A program made the position numbers and the translations under genes. Of a stretch of 38,330 nucleotides of DNA, positions 7,734 through 15,962 are shown one piece after another. Under the pieces are notes generated by a model, which had not been told where the DNA came from, made no database searches, and saw only the letters and a list, made by a program, of their open reading frames with translations. Numbering within the stretch: position 1 is the first letter of the stretch; each line of letters starts with the position of its first letter. Origin of the DNA: Bacteroidales bacterium (lineage in GTDB: Bacteria > Bacteroidota > Bacteroidia > Bacteroidales > UBA932); the NCBI GenBank assembly GCA_017634595.1, contig JAGBNC010000033.1, positions 1 to 38,330 on the forward strand, read 5' to 3'.

Positions 7734-8637
7734 GTACCTTGACATAGCCCCCGAAGTGCAGGAAGCTTTAGCCTCCGGCCGTCCCGTGGTGGCGCTTGAA
7801 TCGACCATTATCTCCCATGGCATGCCGTATCCGCAGAACGTTGAGACTGCGCTGCGCGTGGAACAGACCATACGCGACGGCGGTGCCGTACCTGCCACGA
7901 TTGCCATTATAAGCGGGCGTCTTAAGGCGGGCTTGAGTCACGAAGAAATAGAGCACCTGGGCCGTAAGGGCCGTGAGGTGGCCAAGGCGTCACGCCGCGA
8001 CCTGCCGGTGCTGGTGGCTCGCGGGGCCGACGGAGCTACCACCGTTACAACTACCATGATAATTGCCGCCATGGCCGGAATCAAAGTGTTCGCCACCGGC
8101 GGTATAGGCGGCGTGCACCGTGGAGCCGAGACCACTATGGACATATCGGCGGACCTCGAGGAACTGGCCCATACGCCTGTCATGGTGATATGCGCCGGTG
8201 CCAAATCGATTCTGGATCTGGGACTTACGCTGGAATACCTGGAGACCAAGGGCGTGCCTGTGATAGGCTATGGTACCGATGAGCTGCCGGCTTTCTATAC
8301 CCGCCGGAGCGGCTTCAAGGTGGATTACCGTATTGATACTCCCGAGGAACTGGCGGCCGCTTTCCGCGCTGAACTTGAGATGGGCCTGGGTGGAGGCATG
8401 CTGGTCACCAACCCCATCCCCGAGGAGTACTCTATGGATCCCGATCGCATTGACGCCGCTATTGAGCAGGCCCTGAAAGAGGCTTCGGAGCAGGGCATCC
8501 ACGGCAAGGACACAACCCCCTTCCTGCTGGCCCGCATTAAGGACATCACCGGCGGCGACAGCCTCGCCTCCAACATTCAGCTCGTGCTCAACAACGCCAG
8601 GCTTGCAGCCGCCACGGCCCGCTGCCTGACCGCTTAG
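7726..8637 (+). CDS. psuG: Pseudouridine-5'-phosphate glycosidase
   Basis: PsuG (EC 4.2.1.70) reversibly cleaves the C-C glycosidic bond of pseudouridine 5'-phosphate, giving uracil and ribose 5-phosphate. The 303-residue protein shows VVALESTIISHGMPYPQN near the N-terminus. The catalytic residues of E. coli PsuG (Glu31, Lys93, Lys166) correspond to Glu25, Lys87 (VAKASRRDL) and Lys160 (GAKSILD) here, all with the same offset of six. GVHRGAE and TNPIP are also conserved. An in-frame TTG exists at 7714, but the ATG at 7726 fits the family N-terminus better and gives an 8-base overlap with psuK, so it was chosen. A terminator follows. Confidence 0.95.
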   Translation: MNKYLDIAPEVQEALASGRPVVALESTIISHGMPYPQNVETALRVEQTIRDGGAVPATIAIISGRLKAGLSHEEIEHLGRKGREVAKASRRDLPVLVARGADGATTVTTTMIIAAMAGIKVFATGGIGGVHRGAETTMDISADLEELAHTPVMVICAGAKSILDLGLTLEYLETKGVPVIGYGTDELPAFYTRRSGFKVDYRIDTPEELAAAFRAELEMGLGGGMLVTNPIPEEYSMDPDRIDAAIEQALKEASEQGIHGKDTTPFLLARIKDITGGDSLASNIQLVLNNARLAAATARCLTA

Positions 8638-8679
8638 CTTTCTGCCCCCTGCAGTGCTGTTTCGTGCCTTTTGCTATTG

Positions 8680-8715
8680 GCGAAGACGAAAAACCAGCAC
8701 GTTTTTAGTCTTCGC
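8680..8715 (+). terminator. Rho-independent-like terminator after psuG
   Basis: An 8-bp stem GCGAAGAC/GTCTTCGC continues after one mismatch into AAAAAC/GTTTTT around the loop CAGCAC, 43 bases after the psuG stop. The U-rich part is inside the stem and not after it. It separates psuKG from the sufB promoter. A smaller CCGG-cored hairpin follows near 8740-8757. Confidence 0.6.
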
Positions 8716-8761
8716 TGTCTCCTGCGGGCTAGCGAGGGCGCCGGCAGCAAACACCGGCAGT

Positions 8762-8794
8762 TTTGAAAAACGCCCGATGCTTCCTATATTTGTA
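8762..8794 (+). promoter_or_regulatory. sufB promoter with -33 and -7 elements
   Basis: TTTG at 8762-8765 and TATATTTGTA at 8785-8794 are separated by 19 bases, matching the Bacteroidetes promoter TTTG-N19-21-TAnnTTTG. The core -7 box ends 7 bases before the sufB ATG at 8800. It is the most complete promoter match in the window. Confidence 0.7.
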
Positions 8795-8799
8795 GCATA

Positions 8800-10248
8800 A
8801 TGACAGATATAGACATCAGGAAATTTTCCGAACAGGAATACAAAGAGGGCTTCGTGACCGAAGTCGAACAGGAGTATGTACCAAAGGGCCTGAACGAGGA
8901 TATCATACGCCTCATATCGGCCAAGAAGGAGGAGCCGCAGTGGCTGCTTGACTTCCGCTTGGACGCCTTCCGCAAGTGGCAGAAGATGAAGGAGCCCCAC
9001 TGGGGGCACCTTAAGCTGCCCAAGATTGATTATCAGGACATTATATATTACGCAGCTCCCAAGAAAGATAGTGAGCGCCCCACTGAAATTGACCCGGCTC
9101 TTATGGAGACCTTCGACAAACTGGGCATTCCCCTTCGCGAGCGTGAGGTTCTGGCCGGCGTCAAGAGCAAAGAGGTGGCCGTAGATGCGGTGTTCGATTC
9201 GGTGAGCGTGGCCACCACGTTCCGCAAGACTCTTGCCGACAAGGGCATAATCTTCTGCTCTTTCTCCGAAGCCGTGCGTGAGCATCCCGACCTGGTACGC
9301 AAATACTTAGCGACGGTGGTCCCTGCCGGCGACAATTTCTTCGCCGCCCTGAATTCCGCCGTATTCTCCGACGGTTCATTCTGCTATGTGCCCAAGGGCG
9401 TTGAGTGCCCCATGGAGCTGAGCAGCTACTTCCGCATCAATGCTGCCGGGACCGGCCAGTTCGAACGCACTCTAATTGTGGCCGACGAGGGCGCCAAGCT
9501 CAGCTACATGGAAGGCTGTACCGCACCCATGCGCGACGAGAACCAGCTTCACGCCGCAGTGGTAGAGATAATAGTGGAGAAAGGCGCCGATGTGAAATAC
9601 AGCACCGTACAGAACTGGTATCCGGGCGACGCCCAGGGCCGTGGCGGCATACTTAACTTGGTGACCAAGAGGGGCTTGTGCCGCGGCGAAGGCTCGCATC
9701 TGAGCTGGACGCAGGTCGAGACGGGATCGGCCGTGACCTGGAAGTATCCCAGCACAATACTTATGGGCGACTACAGCAGTTCCGAGTTCTATAGCGTGGC
9801 CATGACCAACAACTGGCAGCAGGCCGATACCGGCACCAAGATGATTCATCTGGGCCGGGGCACCCGCAGCCGTATCGTGTCCAAAGGCATCTCTGCCGGC
9901 CATAGCGAAAACAGTTACCGCGGCCTCGTACGCATGGGCCCCGGCGCAGTGGGAGCAAGGAATTTCTCTTCCTGCGACTCTCTGCTCATAGGCTCGCAGT
10001 GCGGCGCCCATACATTCCCCGTCATCAAGAACTTCTGCCCGCAGGCGGTGGTGGAGCACGAAGCCACCACCTCCAAGATCAGCGACGATCAGCTCTTCTA
10101 CTGCGGCCAGAGGGGAATTGGCTCTGAGGACGCAACGGCTTTGATAGTAGGTGGTTACGCCAAGGATGTGCTGAGCCGCCTGCCTATGGAATTTGCAATC
10201 GAGGCGCAGAAGCTCCTTAGCATTTCACTTGAAGGAGCTGTAGGATGA
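8800..10248 (+). CDS. sufB: Fe-S cluster assembly scaffold protein SufB
   Basis: SufB forms the SufBC2D scaffold on which Fe-S clusters are assembled in the cytoplasm. The 482-residue length is normal. Cys240 ([10 protein letters not shown]), Cys392 ([10 protein letters not shown]) and Glu421 (VEHEATTSK) fall at a constant 13-14 residue offset from Cys254, Cys405 and Glu434 of E. coli SufB, residues implicated in cluster building. RGIGSEDA near the C-terminus is also typical. The striking point is context: sufC and sufD, normally adjacent, lie about 22 kb downstream on the same strand. Instead sufB is followed, with an ATGA overlap, by a PnuC-family transporter. It has its own promoter. Confidence 0.97.
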   Translation: MTDIDIRKFSEQEYKEGFVTEVEQEYVPKGLNEDIIRLISAKKEEPQWLLDFRLDAFRKWQKMKEPHWGHLKLPKIDYQDIIYYAAPKKDSERPTEIDPALMETFDKLGIPLREREVLAGVKSKEVAVDAVFDSVSVATTFRKTLADKGIIFCSFSEAVREHPDLVRKYLATVVPAGDNFFAALNSAVFSDGSFCYVPKGVECPMELSSYFRINAAGTGQFERTLIVADEGAKLSYMEGCTAPMRDENQLHAAVVEIIVEKGADVKYSTVQNWYPGDAQGRGGILNLVTKRGLCRGEGSHLSWTQVETGSAVTWKYPSTILMGDYSSSEFYSVAMTNNWQQADTGTKMIHLGRGTRSRIVSKGISAGHSENSYRGLVRMGPGAVGARNFSSCDSLLIGSQCGAHTFPVIKNFCPQAVVEHEATTSKISDDQLFYCGQRGIGSEDATALIVGGYAKDVLSRLPMEFAIEAQKLLSISLEGAVG

Positions 10249-10844
10249 GCTGGGTGGAGATTATATCGGCCGTCCTGGGTCTGAGCTGCGTATTCCTTGC
10301 CGGGCGAGGTTCCAAGTACAATTTCTGGGTGGGATATGTGTACAACATATTCCTGTTCATACTGTTCTGGCGCCAGCATCTGTACAGCGCCATGCTCATA
10401 CAGCCGGTGGCGTTCGCCATCAACGCCTGGGGACATTGGCGCTGGACCCATCCCAAGGAGGAAGAAAAGAACTCCAAAGGGGATCTTAGGATCGGTAAGA
10501 TGCAGACTTGGCAGTGGGTGAACTTGTTTACCGTAGTCGTCCTGTGCGGCTTCCTGTGGGCTAAAGCCCTGCAGTGGCTCCCGGAAAGGTGGCCCGGAGT
10601 TTTCGCTCCCGACCCCCAGCCCCTGCTGGATTCCTTCATCCTGATGCTCACCCTGAGCGCCCAGTTCCTGAGCGCCCGCAAATGCTGGGAGTGCTGGATT
10701 GTGTGGCTGGTGGTAAATGCCGCCAACATAGCGCTTTACATCAGCTCCGGCCTGTACGTTATGCCTATTGTCAGCGCTTTGTATCTTGCCAACGGCATCT
10801 GGTCCCTCATCTCATGGCGCCGTAAATTCCGCCAGAAAGAGTAG
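10245..10844 (+). CDS. pnuC: PnuC-family vitamin transporter
   Basis: This 199-residue inner-membrane protein has about seven hydrophobic segments and the family motif region NAWGHWRW (W-x-x-W) after the third. PnuC proteins move nicotinamide riboside (for NAD), and related PnuT/PnuX forms move thiamine or riboflavin, by facilitated diffusion with intracellular trapping. The substrate cannot be told from sequence, and no TPP or FMN riboswitch can precede it because its ATG lies inside the sufB stop (ATGA, 4-base overlap). Cotranslation with sufB is therefore expected. A pairing of vitamin uptake with Fe-S assembly is unusual. The gene ends just before a 28-bp inverted repeat. Confidence 0.85.
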   Translation: MSWVEIISAVLGLSCVFLAGRGSKYNFWVGYVYNIFLFILFWRQHLYSAMLIQPVAFAINAWGHWRWTHPKEEEKNSKGDLRIGKMQTWQWVNLFTVVVLCGFLWAKALQWLPERWPGVFAPDPQPLLDSFILMLTLSAQFLSARKCWECWIVWLVVNAANIALYISSGLYVMPIVSALYLANGIWSLISWRRKFRQKE

Positions 10845-10846
10845 AA

Positions 10847-10961
10847 AGGTTTTAGTTATATCACTCCGGCAGACGTCGCTACGCGACCCCTCCCTGAAGG
10901 GTCCCTCCCTCTTATGTTGCCGAGGGTGGCACAGTCTGCCGGGGTGATATAACTAAAACCT
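10847..10961. repeat. 28-bp inverted repeat with multibranched loop between convergent genes
   Basis: Arms 10847-10874 and 10934-10961 pair over 28 positions with a single G:T-type mismatch. The 59-base interior can form smaller hairpins: GTCGC/GCGAC at 10875-10887, a CCCTGAAGGG, and a GCC/GGC stem near the right end. It sits between the ends of pnuC and the minus-strand lipoprotein gene, so it can act as a bidirectional terminator, with a T run (10967-10972) following on the plus strand. The stable, cloverleaf-like interior is more than a terminator needs and suggests a REP/MITE-like intergenic element or structured RNA. Confidence 0.7.
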
Positions 10962-10975
10962 CTATCTTTTTTCTA

Positions 10976-13900
10976 CTACAGTTGAAGATCTACTATGATC
11001 GGACGGTGGTCGGAAGGCGTTTTTACGTTGGTACCGCTTACAGTCCGTATTGTGGCAACGTGGGTCCACTCGTCGTTGAGCACGAATGCGTTCACCATTT
11101 TGTCTGTCAGGGCAGGGGACAGATAGACGTAGTCCTTGCGGTCTTTCTCGCCGTAGGTGCTGGCCACGAAGTCTCCCTCGTTGTATGACTCTTTTATTGC
11201 GTCCTTGAGGTTGGTATTGTCGAGGACAGCTTTCTGGCAGAGGAACTTGGCGTCCGATGCCGAGCCGCTGACAATCGGAATGTCAAGCGGGGAAGCGGAG
11301 TTGAAGTCGCCCACCAGAATCCAGTTGGTAGTAGAAGCGTAAGCGGAATTGTTGATGGTCTGTCCAATGATATACTCAATCTCGAACTGACGGTACTTGT
11401 CGCCTCCGTTCTCGGCCGTGCTGGCGCTCTGCTGCGAGGATGAGACGCCGTTGGCATAGCTGAACGGCCACATGTGGACTGTGACTATGTCGACTGTTTT
11501 ACCATTGACGTTGAGCCTGTGCATGCCGGCGCCTCGTGTGATAGGCTTGCCGCTGACGTTGGTAGTGGTGATTTTCTTGATGGTGCTCAGCGGGTACTTG
11601 GAAGTGACCACCTGCGGGTACTGCCAGTTGCCGCCGATAATACCTCCGCAGGAGGTGTATGAGTGACCGTACCTGGGGGCCACGGTGCTCCATCCCTCGG
11701 GGAAATACTTGTTGCTGACGGCTACCTCTTTAAGCGAGTTGTTGGCATAAATGGTTGATGCCTCGCACCATACGCACACGTCGGGATCGTAGCGCTTTAC
11801 GAACTCCACAAACTTGTCGTAGTTGTTGGCCTGGTCGGCCCACATTCCGTTGGCAATGTTCCAGTAGAGTATCCTCAGGGAGCCTTTCTTCTCGGTTCCG
11901 GGGACGGCCGTGACCTTTATCTCGTCGAGATAGAATCCGTGCACCTTGCCTGATGTGGTGGTGCTGCCGGCAAGGTAGATGGCGGTTGCGTCGGTGAGGT
12001 TCTCGGCGGTTATCTCGCATGTATGCCACTGCTTCTTCTCGGCTGCCGAGGCGGGAATTGTTACATTGTTCTTGCTGATGTAGTTTCTGGAAGCGGTGGA
12101 GTAGTAGATAGAGGTGTACTGTGCGTCGGAGCCGTCAATCTTGACGGACTTCACATTGCCGGCGTACATCAGCTGCAGGTACAGGTCGTCGTCGCATCCG
12201 TCCTGCAGGCAGTAGCGGAAGCTGATCACTGCGTCGGTAATGCTCTTGATATGTCTCATGGGAGGAGTCTGTACGACGCCCCTGTTGACAATCAGTCCCA
12301 CGCCGATGGCACCGTGGTACTCCTGGCAGCGGTACAGGTAGGTCCAGTCGGCTATGTTGCGGCTGGTGACGTAGGAGTCGGGAAGCTGGTGGGAAGTGCC
12401 CACGGTAGCCGACTTCACATCGTTCCATGTGTTGGGCTGGATGAATGCTGAACCCGGATAGTCGTACGTTACGCTGGTGAATGCATCGGCATATCCGTCA
12501 CGGTCTTTGGCATCGTTCCATGCCGATATCTTCTTGGAATCGGGGGCATATCCGGTAGAGCCTTCACCGTTTATGATGTCGCCGCCCCACACGAAGTTGT
12601 CGAAGCCCTCGTAGAAAAGCAGGTTGTCGTCAGGATTCCAGGTCATGGATACCGGATAAGTCTGGCCGGCGGGTATGGTGCCTGGATTGACCACCTTTTG
12701 CACCATGCGGTGTTCCGAATCGCATACGGTGATCTCCAGACCCTGGTAGGAGCCGGGACATATGAACACTGGAATGTCGTTGGACAGACTGACGAAGCTG
12801 CCGTTGTTGGTGCAGTTGACCACTGCCCAGTCCACGCTCTCGGTCATGCTGAACTGGCCGTCACGCACTTCGGCCTTGCCGCTGATCGGCTCGCCGCCGG
12901 TGGCTCGGACTTTTACCGAGCTTATGGAAGCGGAGCCTGACATACTTACGTACAGCACCGCCACAGCTTCGGTGAAGGTAAGGATATTGCCCGTTGAGGG
13001 GCTGTAGGCGGCATATCTGGGATAATCGCTGAAAGCATCCCTGGTGGTGTTCCAGAACTGGGAAGCAGGTACGATGACGCCCTCAGTGGCGCTTGCTCCG
13101 TACCATTTTGAGGAGCTGGAGTTGTACAACACCGCCTCGTATTTTTTGTCGGAGGCCTCATTAACCTCTATGTAGTTGCGTCCGTTGGCGTCTGTCTGGA
13201 CGGTGTATTCGCTCCCGTTGACCGATACTTTCCAGGAGCTGAGGGCCTTGTCGCTCAGCCCGAGATCCTGGCGCAGGCTGCTGTCAAGCTCCAGGTAGAA
13301 GCGCACTTTGCCGGCAGATGCGGTGATGGAATTGAGCCCCTCGAGGATGCCGAACATACCTCTCTTGATGGTGCGCGCCTTAGCAGACACCAGCTCAGAG
13401 TCGGGCACTCCGTTATTGTGACGGAGCGTAACGTCGATACCGCCGGGCAGGGATACCGGCAGAAGGACTGCGTAATAGTAAGTGCCCGGGACGAATCCGC
13501 CAGGGGCGGTAAGTACAATCTCTTTCTGCCCGCCGGTGACTGACTTGAGCACGGGAACGCCGCCCTCGAAAGCCACGGAGGCGGTTCCGGCTATGTCTTC
13601 ACCGCCGTTACCCTTGAGCACAATCTCGCTGACGCCCTCTTCGGAAAGGGCGAACTTGATGCCTCCTGCCACGTTGTAGAAAGTCATGGTCAGGCTGCCG
13701 GACTGGGCCACGGTGGGGAAGGCCTTGGGATCGAAGGATCCGGCCTCAGCAGTCTGGGCGGCAGGCACTTCGACAGTTATCAGACCATCGGTGCTCACGG
13801 CAACGTTGTCGCCGGCAGGATATACTCCGTAGTACGTCGAGGCCTCGCCTATGTCACCCCTGAAGGTGGCGGTCCTGCTTGGCTGGGATTCGGTAGATGT

Positions 13901-14137
13901 GAAAACCTTGCCCTGGCTTCCGCCGCCGGCGAACACTGTTATCTCGTCACCGACGCTCCACCATACGCTCTTGCCGTCGGGCTGGACGGCTGTGCGGGTG
14001 GAGGGGTCAAGACCCTCTCGTTCGGCGATTACTGTTGACCTTCCGACCGGTGCGTAGTCGGTACTGGCTTCCTTTGCGCAAGAGAATGCAGCGGCTGCGG
14101 TCAATGCCGCGAGGAGAATATAGCTGATCTTTTTCAT
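10976..14137 (-). CDS. Fimbrillin-like lipoprotein with C-terminal endonuclease/exonuclease/phosphatase domain
   Basis: The start is set at 14137 because the lipoprotein signal MKKISYILLAAL...FSC begins there; the frame is open further upstream into the small ORF region. The 1053-residue protein has two fimbrillin/Mfa-like segments (about 30-300 and 310-520, containing SVWWSVGDEITVFAGG and ATGGEPISGKAEV), a jelly-roll-like domain at about 525-740 (LLFYEGFDNF... FYLDEIKV), and an EEP-fold domain from about 750 to the end. EEP motifs are ILYWNIANG, VCVWCEAS, VTVHMWPF, VGDFNSASPLD, DYVYLSP and SDHRPIIVDL, so the metal ligands and the DFN and SDH catalytic residues are present. This fold hydrolyses phosphodiesters in nucleic acids or phospholipids, or phosphate esters. 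It is the last gene of the SusCD operon, probably surface exposed. Substrate unknown. Confidence 0.8.
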   Translation of the reverse strand: MKKISYILLAALTAAAAFSCAKEASTDYAPVGRSTVIAEREGLDPSTRTAVQPDGKSVWWSVGDEITVFAGGGSQGKVFTSTESQPSRTATFRGDIGEASTYYGVYPAGDNVAVSTDGLITVEVPAAQTAEAGSFDPKAFPTVAQSGSLTMTFYNVAGGIKFALSEEGVSEIVLKGNGGEDIAGTASVAFEGGVPVLKSVTGGQKEIVLTAPGGFVPGTYYYAVLLPVSLPGGIDVTLRHNNGVPDSELVSAKARTIKRGMFGILEGLNSITASAGKVRFYLELDSSLRQDLGLSDKALSSWKVSVNGSEYTVQTDANGRNYIEVNEASDKKYEAVLYNSSSSKWYGASATEGVIVPASQFWNTTRDAFSDYPRYAAYSPSTGNILTFTEAVAVLYVSMSGSASISSVKVRATGGEPISGKAEVRDGQFSMTESVDWAVVNCTNNGSFVSLSNDIPVFICPGSYQGLEITVCDSEHRMVQKVVNPGTIPAGQTYPVSMTWNPDDNLLFYEGFDNFVWGGDIINGEGSTGYAPDSKKISAWNDAKDRDGYADAFTSVTYDYPGSAFIQPNTWNDVKSATVGTSHQLPDSYVTSRNIADWTYLYRCQEYHGAIGVGLIVNRGVVQTPPMRHIKSITDAVISFRYCLQDGCDDDLYLQLMYAGNVKSVKIDGSDAQYTSIYYSTASRNYISKNNVTIPASAAEKKQWHTCEITAENLTDATAIYLAGSTTTSGKVHGFYLDEIKVTAVPGTEKKGSLRILYWNIANGMWADQANNYDKFVEFVKRYDPDVCVWCEASTIYANNSLKEVAVSNKYFPEGWSTVAPRYGHSYTSCGGIIGGNWQYPQVVTSKYPLSTIKKITTTNVSGKPITRGAGMHRLNVNGKTVDIVTVHMWPFSYANGVSSSQQSASTAENGGDKYRQFEIEYIIGQTINNSAYASTTNWILVGDFNSASPLDIPIVSGSASDAKFLCQKAVLDNTNLKDAIKESYNEGDFVASTYGEKDRKDYVYLSPALTDKMVNAFVLNDEWTHVATIRTVSGTNVKTPSDHRPIIVDLQL

Positions 14138-14148
14138 GTCCAAAGTCG

Positions 14149-14280
14149 TTAAAAATCCCAATTCTCTTCTGAAAGGTCTTCCGAGCCTCCGTTGATGAGG
14201 CTTTCGCAAATAATGGAGGGGATGTATTCGCCAATCTCAATTTCAGGACGACTGTAGTCTTTTGAGGATTTATTTTTCAT
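14149..14280 (-). CDS. Small ORF of the acidic Trp-tail type (43 codons) upstream of the EEP lipoprotein
   Basis: This is a 43-residue reading frame starting MKNKSSKDYSRPEIEIGEY and ending GGSEDLSEENWDF. It lies 11 bases before the EEP lipoprotein start, in the same orientation. The plan is shared with the small ORFs at 27682 and 30324: basic N-terminus, Tyr-x-x-Pro-Glu/Leu, a hydrophobic centre with one Cys, and an acidic tail ending in Trp plus one or two residues. It has no signal peptide. Short proteins of this kind are familiar upstream of Bacteroidales surface lipoproteins but I know of no assigned function. The recurrence in three places, always coupled to a lipoprotein gene, argues that it is real. 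Confidence 0.7.
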   Translation of the reverse strand: MKNKSSKDYSRPEIEIGEYIPSIICESLINGGSEDLSEENWDF

Positions 14281-14352
14281 TTCTAAATATGTGTTACTTC
14301 GGAGCAGGAACCGCGGTCAGGCGGAACCTGCCAAATTGTGTTACTTCAGTTG
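14281..14352 (-). repeat. Intercistronic hairpin flanked by an 11-bp direct repeat
   Basis: In the 72-base gap, the minus strand can form GCAGG-TT-CCGC/GCGG-TT-CCTGC (about 14304-14331) with a 6-base loop. The hairpin is flanked by two copies of TGTGTTACTTC (14290-14300 and 14337-14347). No T run follows and no -7 box is seen, so an intercistronic processing or attenuation element is more likely than a terminator or new promoter. It is the largest gap inside the operon. Confidence 0.45.
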
Positions 14353-15945
14353 CTATTTAGCAACGAAGCTGAGGTTGGAGATCTTCTCTGCGGCTCCGTC
14401 AACCACGAAACCGATGTAATCCATGAAATTGGATGAATTAACATCAGCGAGGTTGCTTGCATCGGTGCCTATCTTACCGCTGACGGTAACACCGCTTACA
14501 TGGTCGAACTTGCTGAAGTTGGCGCCGAGGAGTCCCTTGTAGCTTGCATTTGTGCAGAGAATGGTACCGTAGTTGGCACCGCCCTCGATGTAGCAGCTGT
14601 TGTCGTTAAGAAGGGCGAACATTCCGCCTGCGGTGGTGGCAGAGTCGGTGGTGGTGAGGTTGCCGTTGTTGACGCAGTTGATGATAGCGCAATTGACAGC
14701 TATGACGCACACGAGACCAGCCTCACGTCCGTTGGCGAAGTTGTTGACCTGGTTTGCGTTGTTCACGCAATTCTTGAAGATGGTTCCGGCGTTGCCGACA
14801 CCGGCAAGACCAGCGCAGCGACCGCAGTCAATGGCGAGTGAACCGTTGACGGTGCAGTTCTCGATATTGACCCTGGAGTCGTCCTTGGGATTGGTGCAGA
14901 AGCCGCAGATACCGCCGAAGTGTACGGATGTAGCTCCGTTCTTGGTGTTTGCGCCGCTGTTACCCTTGACCTCGAGGTTGACTTCGCAATCCTTAATGTT
15001 GGTATCGTAAGCTATGCCTTCTTCAAGGATGGCGAATGCAAATCCTGCGATGCCGCCGATGGCAAAACGCTTGCCCTCAGTCTTGGTGCCCTTGACGTTG
15101 ACCTTACCTTTGACTTTGACATTCTCGATGATGCTGCAATATACGGTACCGGCGAGCACACCTGCGTCTGCAGTGGCTTCAGCTTCGAGGGTGACGTCTG
15201 CTTCGAGGGTGAGGTTCTTGACAGTAGCGAACTGGATGCAGCCGAAGAGTCCCCAGGTGCGGCCGTCGGCAATTGCGCCGCTGCTGGCCTTGAAGTTCTT
15301 GATGGTATGGCCGCCGCCGTTGAAAACGCCGGTGAAAGGAGAACCCTTGGGTGCGCTGGCATTGTTGCCATTGCCTGTGCTCTCGACGGCTCCGATAGGG
15401 GTCCATTCGCTGTAGGAGGAGAGGTCGATGTCGGCGAGAAGCTCTATTTCGCCGCTTGTATTTTTCCAGCGTGAAAGAGCATTGCCTTCGTTGACTGCAG
15501 CTACGAATTTCTCAAACTCAGCGAGGTCGGTAATACCACCGATGCTGGCGTTGGGATCGACGACTGCGGTGTGTCCGTTCTGGCTGATGGGGATTTCAAG
15601 AGTCACGCCGGAGCCGCTGAACTTGAGGGAGCCGCTGCGGGGTGCGGTGTCGGTAGCCTCATTCTTGTAGTTGGAGGCAATCTTGAGGGTGATGATGACG
15701 CCTTTTTCATTGCCGGCGCCTGCGTTGGGCGTAGCTGTGACCCAGTCGGGAGTGAGCACGAGCCAGTTGGCGACGTTGGTCTTGAGAACCAGGGTCTCAT
15801 CGTTGGGGTTGTTGGCAGCGATGTCGCTAATGGCTGCCCTGTCGGCAGTCATGGTGTATTCTACTGCGGGCTCTTTTTGATTGCAGGACGCAATCAGGGC
15901 AACTCCGAAGAGAAGCGCAAAAGATGTACGGATTAATTTTTTCAT
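14353..15945 (-). CDS. BACON/GLUG-repeat lipoprotein
   Basis: The 530-residue protein starts with a lipoprotein signal (MKKLIRTSFALLF...ASC, lipid Cys at about 21). An N-terminal BACON-like beta-sandwich follows (about 30-130, with WLVLTPDWVTATPN and ending IPISQNG). The module ELLADIDLSSYSEWTPIG...FTGVFNGGGHTIKN comes next (about 165-220), and then a right-handed beta-helix of GLUG-type repeats (GGIAGF, GGICGF, AGLAGV) with many Asn-Cys-x-Asn-Asn-Gly turns. No catalytic head is present, unlike its operon neighbours. A role in binding glycan or scaffolding at the surface is plausible but inferred. It is cotranscribed with SusCD, 17 bases after the phosphodiester-glycosidase gene. Confidence 0.8.
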   Translation of the reverse strand: MKKLIRTSFALLFGVALIASCNQKEPAVEYTMTADRAAISDIAANNPNDETLVLKTNVANWLVLTPDWVTATPNAGAGNEKGVIITLKIASNYKNEATDTAPRSGSLKFSGSGVTLEIPISQNGHTAVVDPNASIGGITDLAEFEKFVAAVNEGNALSRWKNTSGEIELLADIDLSSYSEWTPIGAVESTGNGNNASAPKGSPFTGVFNGGGHTIKNFKASSGAIADGRTWGLFGCIQFATVKNLTLEADVTLEAEATADAGVLAGTVYCSIIENVKVKGKVNVKGTKTEGKRFAIGGIAGFAFAILEEGIAYDTNIKDCEVNLEVKGNSGANTKNGATSVHFGGICGFCTNPKDDSRVNIENCTVNGSLAIDCGRCAGLAGVGNAGTIFKNCVNNANQVNNFANGREAGLVCVIAVNCAIINCVNNGNLTTTDSATTAGGMFALLNDNSCYIEGGANYGTILCTNASYKGLLGANFSKFDHVSGVTVSGKIGTDASNLADVNSSNFMDYIGFVVDGAAEKISNLSFVAK

Positions 15946-15962
15946 AAACTATTAGTGATTTA

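Noticed and set aside
10200-10260. TPP or FMN riboswitch for pnuC
   Set aside because: The start codon lies inside the sufB stop and no riboswitch fold is possible there.
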